Positions 56,532 to 64,000 of a stretch of 64,000 nucleotides of DNA are shown here, one piece after another. How positions within the stretch are numbered: the first letter of the stretch is position 1; every line of letters starts with the position of its first letter. Under the pieces are notes generated by a model. The model was not told the origin of the DNA. It did no database searches and worked only from the letters and a program-made list of their open reading frames with translations. Position numbers and translations under genes: made by a program. The DNA lies in NCBI GenBank assembly GCA_947588735.1, contig CANQAD010000001.1, positions 1-64,000 on the forward strand, in the 5' to 3' direction. The DNA is from an uncultured Akkermansia sp. (GTDB lineage: Bacteria > Verrucomicrobiota > Verrucomicrobiia > Verrucomicrobiales > Akkermansiaceae).

Positions 56532-58403
56532 CTACTTGCCGTACATAGCTCGGATGGAGTTGAGGACGCAGAGAATGAGGACGCCTGCATCTGCGAAGAT
56601 GGCGAACCACATATTGGCCAGTCCAAGGGCTCCGAGAATGAGGCATGTGAACTTGGCGGTCAGGGCGAAGGTGATATTTTGGCGGACAATGCGCATACAC
56701 TTGCGGGCGATACGCATGGCGAGCGGTATGCGAGCCGGGTCATCGTCCATAATAACCACGTCGGCGGCCTCAATGGCTGCATCACTGCCAAGGCCTCCCA
56801 TGGCAATACCCACATCGGCACGGGCAAGCACAGGGGCATCATTCACCCCATCACCCACAAAGAAGAGGTGACCAATGTTGGAGCGCATGAGTTGTTCCAC
56901 TTCAGCCACTTTGTGGGCGGGGAGCAGCTCGCAATGCACTTCATCCAAGGCCAACTCGCAGGCCACGGCTTCGGCAGTGCGCTGGTTATCTCCGGTGAGC
57001 ATGACCGTCTTACGAATTCCCATGGCCTTGAGCTCAGCTAAGGCCCGGGCTGAGGTTTCCTTGAGCGAGTCGGAGATGAGAATGTGCCCGGCATAGCGGT
57101 GGTCGATGGCGATGTGGACGATGGTGCCTACGCAGTGGCAGGGCAGGGCCTCAGCCCCCTCCTGCTCCATGAGTTTTTCATTGCCTACAGCTACGCGCAG
57201 ATTTTTCACCGTAGCGATGACACCCAAGCCCTGCAGCTCCTGCGTGTTTGCGATGTCGGAGAGAGGGAGCGCTTGCTGACAGGCCTGGCGCAGGCTGGTA
57301 CCGATGGGATGTGAAGAGGAACTCTCCGCCGCCGCCGCGAGTTGGAGCAGATCTTGCAGGGAATACGGACTGTGGTGCGCAGCTACCACCTCAAACACGC
57401 CGCGGGTGAGTGTGCCGGTCTTGTCAAAAACGGCTACCTGCGCTTGCGCGAGCGTTTCCATGAAGTGCGAGCCCTTGATAAGGATCCCGGCGCGCCCCGC
57501 CCCGCCGATGCCGGCGAAGAATGAAAGAGGAATGCTGAGCACGAGCGCGCAGGGGCAGCTGATGACCAGGAAAATGAGCGCGCGATACAGCCAGGTCGTC
57601 CATTCGGCAGGGTGCCCCATGACGAGCAACACGACCGGCGGAAGAAGGGCGAGCAAAAGCGCAGCCCCACACACAATGGGGGTGTAAATCCGCGCAAACT
57701 TCGTGATAAATTGTTCGGATTTGGATTTGCGGCTCGTGGCTTCCTGCATGAGTTGCAGGATTTTGGTGACGGTGGATTCCCCAAACTCGCGCGTCGTGCG
57801 AATGCGTAGTGGGGAACGCATGTTGATACAGCCGCTCATGACCTCCTCCCCCGGGTGGACAGCACGCGGCACGCTCTCACCGGTAAGGGCCGATGTATCG
57901 AGGGCGCTATCGCTCTGCTCGGCAATGCCGTCCAGCGGCACTTTCTCGCCCGGTTGCACCACGATGATGCTGCCGATGGGTACATCATCCGGAGAGACGG
58001 TGCTCAGTTGACCGTCTCTTTCTACGTGAGCGTAATCCGGTCGGATATCCATGAGCGCAGTGATGCTGCGGCGACTTTTGGAGACCGCGCAGCTCTGAAA
58101 AAGTTCGCCCGTTTGGTAAAAGAGGATAACGGCAATGGCTTCGTTGAAATCATTACTGCCGTCGCACACGCCGAGCGCAAAGGCGCCGAGGCTTGCCACT
58201 GCCATGAGAAAATTCTCATCCAACAGTTGACCCGCCAGTATCCCCTTGGCTGATTTGATCAGAACGTCGTACGCCACGATCAGGTAGATTCCCAAACTTG
58301 CGCCCAGTTTCCACGCTCCCTCGAGAGGCGCAAATTGCAGGGCGATGAATAGCATGCCCGCCACGACGATGCGCCCCGTCATCTTCTTTTGCTTCTTCGT
58401 CAT
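56532..58403 (-). CDS. P1B-type heavy-metal-translocating ATPase (Zn/Cd/Pb class)
   Basis: This 623-residue pump exports metal ions across the inner membrane with ATP. It has the metal-site motif ISCPCALVLSIP in a transmembrane helix, the phosphorylation motif DKTGTLT, the actuator TGES, SSHPIG, TGDNQRT and GVNDAPVLARADVGIAMGG. The CPC motif and the short N-terminus without an HMA domain fit the P1B-2 group. I chose the ATG at 58403 because AGGAG lies 7 nt upstream, although the frame opens further. Its missing N-terminal metal domain is encoded by the separate gene just upstream. Confidence 0.92.
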   Translation of the reverse strand: MTKKQKKMTGRIVVAGMLFIALQFAPLEGAWKLGASLGIYLIVAYDVLIKSAKGILAGQLLDENFLMAVASLGAFALGVCDGSNDFNEAIAVILFYQTGELFQSCAVSKSRRSITALMDIRPDYAHVERDGQLSTVSPDDVPIGSIIVVQPGEKVPLDGIAEQSDSALDTSALTGESVPRAVHPGEEVMSGCINMRSPLRIRTTREFGESTVTKILQLMQEATSRKSKSEQFITKFARIYTPIVCGAALLLALLPPVVLLVMGHPAEWTTWLYRALIFLVISCPCALVLSIPLSFFAGIGGAGRAGILIKGSHFMETLAQAQVAVFDKTGTLTRGVFEVVAAHHSPYSLQDLLQLAAAAESSSSHPIGTSLRQACQQALPLSDIANTQELQGLGVIATVKNLRVAVGNEKLMEQEGAEALPCHCVGTIVHIAIDHRYAGHILISDSLKETSARALAELKAMGIRKTVMLTGDNQRTAEAVACELALDEVHCELLPAHKVAEVEQLMRSNIGHLFFVGDGVNDAPVLARADVGIAMGGLGSDAAIEAADVVIMDDDPARIPLAMRIARKCMRIVRQNITFALTAKFTCLILGALGLANMWFAIFADAGVLILCVLNSIRAMYGK

Positions 58404-58422
58404 GCCTGACTCCTTTTCCTGT

Positions 58423-58641
58423 TCAGCACTCAATCTCGCAATCGGGTTCCACTTTTTTGCAAGCTTTCACCACGGCTGTCATCACGGCCTTGATATCCGC
58501 TCCCTCTTCAAATTCCACGGTCAGCTGCTGCATGATGAAATTGATGACAGCTCCCCTTACTCCGCTGACTCCTCTTGTGGCTTGCTCCATTTTTGCCGCG
58601 CAATTCGCGCAGTCCACTTCGATTTCATAATTCTTTTTCAT
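58423..58641 (-). CDS. HMA-domain metallochaperone-like protein
   Basis: This 72-residue protein is a single heavy-metal-associated domain with the metal site DCANCAAKME (CxxC) at residues 10-19, then GVRGAVINFIMQQLTVEFEE. It presumably binds Zn, Cd or Cu and hands it to the ATPase encoded 19 nt downstream. In many bacteria this domain is fused to the pump, so here the two parts are split. It ends in an unusual DCEIEC. Confidence 0.85.
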   Translation of the reverse strand: MKKNYEIEVDCANCAAKMEQATRGVSGVRGAVINFIMQQLTVEFEEGADIKAVMTAVVKACKKVEPDCEIEC

Positions 58642-58694
58642 TGTCGGTTTCAGTTATTTAATAATAATTGCACGAATAAGCAATCATTTCATGT

Positions 58695-58723
58695 AAAATA
58701 TACCCAAAATCATGACGCGTCAA
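58695..58723 (-). promoter_or_regulatory. Candidate promoter and palindromic operator of the metal pump genes
   Basis: On the minus strand: TTGACG (58723-58718), a 17-bp spacer and TATTTT (58700-58695). The -35 box overlaps the perfect 10-bp palindrome TGACGCGTCA (58713-58722), a possible site for a metal-sensing repressor. No regulator gene is adjacent. Confidence 0.45.
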
Positions 58724-58776
58724 GGGGAAAATGCGGGAGGGAAAAAATAAAAGAGAGAAAATGACAGCCTTTTTCC

Positions 58777-58805
58777 TTGAGCGCGCGCGCGTACGCGCGT
58801 AGAAT
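58777..58805 (+). promoter_or_regulatory. gyrB promoter with alternating purine-pyrimidine spacer
   Basis: TTGAGC (58777-58782), a 17-bp spacer and TAGAAT (58800-58805), 9 nt before the gyrB start codon. The whole spacer lies in a 21-nt alternating purine-pyrimidine tract (58781-58801), including the perfect palindrome CGCGCGTACGCGCG. Such sequence can flip to Z-DNA under negative supercoiling. Confidence 0.65.
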
Positions 58806-58814
58806 AGGCTGCGT

Positions 58815-61376
58815 ATGAGTGAAGAAACAACGACCGGAGAGCCTGCGCAGCAGGTGAGCACGGGAGCACAGCAGGAGTACAGTGCGGCGCAGATTGACAA
58901 GCTGGAGGGCTTGGAAGCCGTGAGAAAGCGTCCAGGCATGTACATAGGGGACCCGGATGAGAGAGGCTTGCACCACTGCGTATTTGAGGTATTGGATAAC
59001 TCCATCGACGAACATTTAGCAGGGTATTGCACGCGCATTGAGATCGTGATCCATGTGGACGGGTCCATTTCCGTAATCGACAACGGGCGCGGCATCCCGG
59101 TGGACATCCACCCGAAGTTCGGGATACCGGCGGTGGAGTTGGTGCTCACGAACTTACACGCGGGCGGAAAGTTCGGGCAGGGGGCGTACAAGTACAGCGG
59201 CGGGTTGCACGGCGTGGGCGCCAAGTGCGTGAATGCACTGTCCGACTGGTTCAAGGCCGAGGTGAGGCGCGACGGCAAGAGGCACGTCATCACCTTTGAA
59301 CGAGGCAAGACGAAAGAGAAGCTGCACGTGGTAGGGTCATGTCCCGCGCAGCAGACCGGCACGACCATCACCTTCCTGCCGGATCCCACCATTTTTACGG
59401 ACACGACGGAATTTCAGTTTGACCACCTGACACGGCGTTTGCGCGAGCTGGCGTTCCTGAATCCGGGACTTATCATCGAACTGGTGGATGAGCGCACTCA
59501 GCCGGAGCACAGAAGGGAAACCTTCCTGTACAAGGACGGCATTCGCGAATTTGTCCGCCAGCTGGGCGAGAACAAGACGCTGATCACCCCGGATCCGATC
59601 GCTGTGTCCGGCGTGCGCCACATTGAGGTGGAATACGACGGCAAGACCATGGAGGATGACGTCATTGTGGATGTGGTGATGCAGTACAACGACAGCGACC
59701 GCTACCAGGTGCTCTGCTTTGCGAACAGCATCTTCAACGGCGACGGCGGCACGCATCTCTCCGGCTTCCGCAGCGCGCTTACCCGCGCCATCAATCAGTA
59801 TGCCAAGAGCAACAATATGCTCAAGGACAAAGATCCGAGCCTCACCGGCGATGACGTGCGCGAGGGACTGGTGGCGGTCATTTCGGTGAAGATGCCCAAC
59901 CCTCGCTTCTCCAGTCAGACCAAGGACAAGCTGGTGAACACCGAGATTGAGGGCGTGGTGAGCGGTGTGGTGTACGAGGAGTTGAAGGAATACTTCGAAG
60001 AACATCCGGCGGAGGCCAGGGTGATTATCGAGAAATGCCTCATTGCCTCCCGAGCTCGCGAGGCGGCTCGCAAGGCGCGCGAGGCGGTTCGTAAAAGCTC
60101 CATGAGCGTGGGTGGCGGATTGCCCGGCAAGCTGGCCGACTGCTCCAACCGCGACCCGGAGCAGTGCGAGCTCTTCATCGTCGAGGGTGACTCCGCCGGC
60201 GGCTCCGCCAAGATGGGACGCGACCGGCGTACGCAGGCCATCCTCCCCTTGCGCGGGAAAATCCTCAACGTGGAAAAGGCGCGTTTGGACAAAGCGCTGG
60301 GCAGCGAGACCATTCAGAACATCATCACGGCCATCGGCGCCGGCGTGGGGGATGGCGAAGGCGAAGGCTCCTTCGACCTTTCCAAGGCTCGCTACCACAA
60401 GATCATCATTATGGCGGATGCCGACGTGGACGGCGCGCACATCTGCACCCTGCTGCTCACGCTGTTCTGTCGGCACATGCCGCAGCTGGTCCGCGCCGGC
60501 TACCTTTACATTGCCCAGCCGCCGCTTTACCGCGTGATTCATCGCAAGGTGGAGCAGTACGTGCAGGACGAGGTGGCGCTCAACCGCAAACTGATCTCTC
60601 TGGGCGCCGGGGATGTCTCCCTGCGCTCGGCGGACGGCAAAAAGGAGTTTGACGCCGACTCCCTGATGGGCATTTTAGAGACGCTTATATCGCTGCAGAA
60701 GTACGAAGCCAGCGTGGCACAGCATGGCGGCGACTTTAAGGAACTCCTGCGGCACCGTGCCGCCAACGGCGACTTCCCGCAATACCTTGTCAAGGTTCGC
60801 TGCGGGAATGACGAAACCGTGGAGTATTTTGCCAACGAAGAAGCGTTGACGGCGTATTCTGATGCCAATCCGGATCTTTTCCTTTTCGGCGAGCCGAGCG
60901 AGGAGGAACTGGCTGCGCATCCCCTGCCGGAGCGAGAGGGACCCAGTCGTCGTGCTCTGCTGCACGAGCTGCATGAGGCGAAAGCCATCACCCGTCTCAT
61001 TGACCGGCTCGAGGAATTCGGCATTCTCGGGAACAAGCTTCTCTCCGAGGACGCCCCCATCTACGAGCTCCAGGAAAAGGGCAAGGAGGTACCCACTCCG
61101 ATCTTCTACGTCCCGGATATCCTCACCCGCATGCTGGAGATCGGAGGACGCAGCGTGACCATCACGCGCTTCAAGGGTCTCGGTGAGATGGACGCCAAGG
61201 ATTTGTACGCCACCACCATGGATCCGGAAAAGCGAGAACTGCTGCGCGTGCGCTTTGACGATACCAACGCCGTGCAAGCGGACAAGATGTTCACCATCCT
61301 CATGGGCGACCTGGTGGAACCGCGCCGCCGCTTCATTGAGGACAATGCTCTGAATGTGCGCAACCTCGATGTGTAA
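58815..61376 (+). CDS. gyrB: DNA gyrase subunit B
   Basis: This 853-residue ATPase subunit powers negative supercoiling by gyrase. The GHKL ATPase domain has LEAVRKRPGMYIGD, VLDNSIDEHLAGYC, NGRGIPVDIHPKFG and GGLHGVGAKCVNALS. The TOPRIM domain has FIVEGDSAGGSAKMGRDRRTQAILPLRGKILNVEKA and ADVDGAHI. An extra stretch of about 170 residues between TOPRIM and the tail (around residues 575-745) resembles the long form found in E. coli. The ATG at 58815 lacks a Shine-Dalgarno and follows the -10 box by 9 nt. gyrA starts 25 nt after the stop. Confidence 0.98.
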   Translation: MSEETTTGEPAQQVSTGAQQEYSAAQIDKLEGLEAVRKRPGMYIGDPDERGLHHCVFEVLDNSIDEHLAGYCTRIEIVIHVDGSISVIDNGRGIPVDIHPKFGIPAVELVLTNLHAGGKFGQGAYKYSGGLHGVGAKCVNALSDWFKAEVRRDGKRHVITFERGKTKEKLHVVGSCPAQQTGTTITFLPDPTIFTDTTEFQFDHLTRRLRELAFLNPGLIIELVDERTQPEHRRETFLYKDGIREFVRQLGENKTLITPDPIAVSGVRHIEVEYDGKTMEDDVIVDVVMQYNDSDRYQVLCFANSIFNGDGGTHLSGFRSALTRAINQYAKSNNMLKDKDPSLTGDDVREGLVAVISVKMPNPRFSSQTKDKLVNTEIEGVVSGVVYEELKEYFEEHPAEARVIIEKCLIASRAREAARKAREAVRKSSMSVGGGLPGKLADCSNRDPEQCELFIVEGDSAGGSAKMGRDRRTQAILPLRGKILNVEKARLDKALGSETIQNIITAIGAGVGDGEGEGSFDLSKARYHKIIIMADADVDGAHICTLLLTLFCRHMPQLVRAGYLYIAQPPLYRVIHRKVEQYVQDEVALNRKLISLGAGDVSLRSADGKKEFDADSLMGILETLISLQKYEASVAQHGGDFKELLRHRAANGDFPQYLVKVRCGNDETVEYFANEEALTAYSDANPDLFLFGEPSEEELAAHPLPEREGPSRRALLHELHEAKAITRLIDRLEEFGILGNKLLSEDAPIYELQEKGKEVPTPIFYVPDILTRMLEIGGRSVTITRFKGLGEMDAKDLYATTMDPEKRELLRVRFDDTNAVQADKMFTILMGDLVEPRRRFIEDNALNVRNLDV

Positions 61377-61401
61377 TTCCAACCCAAAACCTTTCTGAAC
61401 T

Positions 61402-64000
61402 ATGAGCGAAACCAGAATACGACCCGTGGATGTGGCTGAGGAAGTTTCCCGCAGCTTCCTGGATTATTCCATGTCCGTGATTATTTCCCGCGCCCTGCCG
61501 GATGCCAGGGACGGACTCAAACCCTCTCAACGCCGCGTGCTTTACGCCATGCATGAGTTGGGGTTGGTTCCGAGCAAGGGCACGATCAAGTGCGGCAAGA
61601 TCGTGGGTGACACCATCGGTAACTACCACCCGCACGGCGATCAATCTGCGTATGGCACGCTGGTCACCATGGCGCAGCCGTGGAATATGCGCGATGTGCT
61701 GGTACAAGGGCAAGGCAACTTTGGCACGCCGGAAGGCGACCCGCCTGCGGCCATGCGATACACCGAGGCGAAACTCAGTGCGCTGGGCGTGGCTCTCATG
61801 GACGACTTGGATAAGGATACCGTGGATTTCCAGCCCAACTACGACAATCGACTAACGGAGCCCGTTGTGTTCCCCTCCGCCTTCCCGAACCTCCTGGTTA
61901 ACGGAGGCACGGGCATTGCCGTAGGTATGGCGACCAACATGGCGCCGCACAATCTCGGCGAGGTGGTGGACGGCATCTGCGCATGCATTGACGACCCGCA
62001 CATCACCGCGGAGCAGCTGCGCGCTTATATTCAGGGACCGGACTTCCCGACCGGTGGTTACATCCTCGGCTACAAGGGCATCGACAACTATTTCCGTACG
62101 GGGCGTGGGAGCGTACTGATGCGCGGCAAGATGGAGGTTGTGACCAGTGACAGCGGGCGGGAGTACATTCACATATCGGATGTCCCCTACGGCGTCAACC
62201 GTGCCGTCCTGCAGGAGCGAATCGCCGAGCTGGTGCGAGATAAGGTCATCAACGACATTGCGGGCATGCGTGATCTTACGGACTACATTGAAATTGAACT
62301 GAAGCGCGATGCCCGTCCGCAAGTGGTCATGAACCAGCTCTACAAGCTCACCAGCTTGGAGACCTCCTTCGCGGTGAACATGTTGGCCATCCATGAGGGG
62401 AGACCGAAGGTGCTCACCATCAAGGACGCCATCAACTTTTACGTGGAACACCGCCGCGAGGTGGTGGTACGTCGTACCAAGTTCCTGCTGGGTAAGGCGG
62501 AAGACCGGGCGGAGGTGCTGGAGGCCTACCTGATAGCGCTGGCAAACATGGATGAATTCATCCGCATCATCCGTGACTCCAAAAACCGCGATGAAGCACG
62601 CGCTCGTCTCATGCAATTCCGTTTCCCCACCAAACTGGCAGAGGGTCTGGGCATCCTCATTCACGCGCAGCCTTCCGTTCAAGGCGACCAGTACGTCTTT
62701 ACCGAACGCCAGGTGAACGCCATCCTTGAGTTGCGCCTCTACCAGCTCACCGCGTTGGAGAACGACAAGATCACCGATGAGTACAAGGGCTTGCTGGAGC
62801 AGATTGAGGATTACCTTGACATACTCGCCAAGGAGAGCCGTGTGCTGGGTATCGTGAAGGATGAGCTGCGTGCTATCAAGGAGAAATACGCCACGCCGCG
62901 CATGACGCATATTATCCCGTTTGAGGGGGATATGGCCATTGAGGATCTCATCCCGAACGATTCCATGGTGGTCACCATTACCCACAGCGGGTACATCAAA
63001 CGTACGAAGACGGATGAGTACCGCTTGCAAGGACGTGGGGGAAAAGGCATCAAGGCCGCATCCACCAAGAACAAGAAAGACACTGTGGATTACGTGGAGC
63101 ATCTCTTCTCCGCGCAGAATCACGACTACATCATGTTCTTCACCAACACCGGGCGCGTGTACGTGGAGCGCGTGTACGACATCGATGAGGCCGCACGCAG
63201 TGCGCAGGGACGTTCCATCAAGAACCTGCTCGACCTGCAGGCGGAAGAACGCATTGCCGCTGTGTTGCGCTTGGAACGCAAGGTGGATGACGACGGCAAG
63301 GACATCACCTTCGCGGAGGGATCCGGCAATGTGGTGTTTGCTACTCGTGACGGCACGGTGAAGAAGACGGCGCTGAACGATTTTGTGAACTACCGCAAGG
63401 CCGGTATCATCGCCATCAATCTGGAGGAAGGCAACTCGCTCGTTATGGCTGCGCTCACTTCCGGTTCGCAGGATGTCGTTCTCGTGACGCACAATGGCAT
63501 GAGCATCCGCTTCAATGAGGCCGACATGCGCACTCAGGGGCGCAACACCATTGGCGTGCGCGGTATCAGGCTGCGCGAGGGGGACTATGTGGTCTCGCTC
63601 GCGGTGGTTCATGATGACGCGGCACACCTGCTGGTTGTGGCGGAAAATGGTCTCGGAAAGCGCACGGCTTTCTCCGAGTACCGCCTGCAATCCCGCGGAG
63701 GTATTGGCCTCAAGACGATGAACTGCACGGAGAAAACAGGTAAGGTTGTTTCTGCCACGACTGTGACGGATGAAGACGAGCTCATGATCATGACATCTGC
63801 CGGCCAGTCCGTCCGCATCAAGGTGAACACCATCCGCGAGACGGGGCGGGCCACTCAAGGTGTGAAGCTCGTCACGCTCAATCCCAAAGAGTCTATCCAA
63901 GATATCTCCCTTGTCATTCCCGATGATGAAGATGAGGAGGACGCTTCAGAAACAGTCTCTGACAGCGCCGACGAACAACCGTCTTCAGAGCAGCAGAGTT
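61402..64000 (+). CDS. gyrA: DNA gyrase subunit A (partial, runs past window end)
   Basis: About 866 residues of this DNA-cleaving gyrase subunit are inside the window, with no stop yet. It opens MSETRIRPVDVAEEVSRSFLDYSMSVIISRALPDARDGLKPSQRRVLYAM. The catalytic Tyr is in AAMRYTEAKL. The quinolone-determining region reads YHPHGDQSAYGTLV, with Gln and Gly where E. coli has Ser83 and Asp87. The C-terminal domain has the GyrA box as QGRGGKG, which identifies GyrA rather than ParC. The visible end is strongly acidic (DDEDEEDASETVS). It forms an operon with gyrB. Confidence 0.97.
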   Translation, partial: MSETRIRPVDVAEEVSRSFLDYSMSVIISRALPDARDGLKPSQRRVLYAMHELGLVPSKGTIKCGKIVGDTIGNYHPHGDQSAYGTLVTMAQPWNMRDVLVQGQGNFGTPEGDPPAAMRYTEAKLSALGVALMDDLDKDTVDFQPNYDNRLTEPVVFPSAFPNLLVNGGTGIAVGMATNMAPHNLGEVVDGICACIDDPHITAEQLRAYIQGPDFPTGGYILGYKGIDNYFRTGRGSVLMRGKMEVVTSDSGREYIHISDVPYGVNRAVLQERIAELVRDKVINDIAGMRDLTDYIEIELKRDARPQVVMNQLYKLTSLETSFAVNMLAIHEGRPKVLTIKDAINFYVEHRREVVVRRTKFLLGKAEDRAEVLEAYLIALANMDEFIRIIRDSKNRDEARARLMQFRFPTKLAEGLGILIHAQPSVQGDQYVFTERQVNAILELRLYQLTALENDKITDEYKGLLEQIEDYLDILAKESRVLGIVKDELRAIKEKYATPRMTHIIPFEGDMAIEDLIPNDSMVVTITHSGYIKRTKTDEYRLQGRGGKGIKAASTKNKKDTVDYVEHLFSAQNHDYIMFFTNTGRVYVERVYDIDEAARSAQGRSIKNLLDLQAEERIAAVLRLERKVDDDGKDITFAEGSGNVVFATRDGTVKKTALNDFVNYRKAGIIAINLEEGNSLVMAALTSGSQDVVLVTHNGMSIRFNEADMRTQGRNTIGVRGIRLREGDYVVSLAVVHDDAAHLLVVAENGLGKRTAFSEYRLQSRGGIGLKTMNCTEKTGKVVSATTVTDEDELMIMTSAGQSVRIKVNTIRETGRATQGVKLVTLNPKESIQDISLVIPDDEDEEDASETVSDSADEQPSSEQQS

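Noticed and set aside
61852..63900. 682-codon minus-strand open frame
   Set aside because: Antisense shadow of gyrA, which is unmistakable on the plus strand.

Overview
This window is a chromosomal segment of a moderately GC-rich bacterium, most probably a Verrucomicrobiota member close to Akkermansia. That is an inference from three things: a UvrA of about 1,840 residues with four ATPase modules (the duplicated form known from Chlamydiae and relatives in the PVC group), tRNA-tuf-tRNA-secE-nusG-rplKAJL-rpoBC gene order, and many start codons that lack Shine-Dalgarno sequences. No plasmid, phage or conjugative genes are visible.

Layout. 1-834: a repeat-rich mobile-element-like region ending upstream of a PiT phosphate transporter fused to a PhoU-like domain (834-3041). 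3433-6359 (minus): a four-gene unit of AsmA-like protein, IF-1-like protein, TrmL and a DEDD exonuclease. 6745-13635: a small lipoprotein, then an ExbB-ExbD-ExbD proton-driven motor and two secreted proteins, one TPR-like. 13719-16507: GNAT enzyme, lipoprotein, TruA and a Sel1-like protein. 16695-30115: the core translation/transcription block. 31818-36388: YchF, a LemA-like protein, phosphoglycerate kinase and TatD. 37216-45777: giant UvrA, adenylate kinase and a large unknown secreted protein. 45859-49115 (minus): three pseudopilins plus a lipoate/biotin-ligase-fold protein. 49881-55746: an anchored PA14-like protein, two small lipoproteins, a membrane protein, a PfkB sugar kinase and LigA. 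56399-64000: tRNA-Thr, a P1B metal ATPase with a separate HMA chaperone, and gyrB-gyrA (gyrA is cut by the window end).

The most unusual content lies between genes. Two families of short non-coding elements look like MITEs. Family R2 (about 241 bp, ends CAcGGCAACCGCAT) has three near-full copies, each flanked by its own 10-11 bp direct repeat. Family R1 (about 340-430 bp, ends CACACGTGTCCC) has at least four copies; two are flanked by 8-9 bp direct repeats, and all four sit just upstream of a promoter in the same orientation as the gene. Both families carry degenerate heptads of the type ACGATTG, which at the window start have expanded to a tandem array. A third element (30836-31311) has doubled inverted termini and looks like an internally deleted IS.

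Other points worth checking: Gln and Gly at the two main quinolone-determining positions of GyrA; a 21-nt alternating purine-pyrimidine tract filling the gyrB promoter spacer; -10 boxes only 6-12 nt from several start codons, suggesting leaderless mRNAs; and mutually exclusive hairpins in the rpoB leader.
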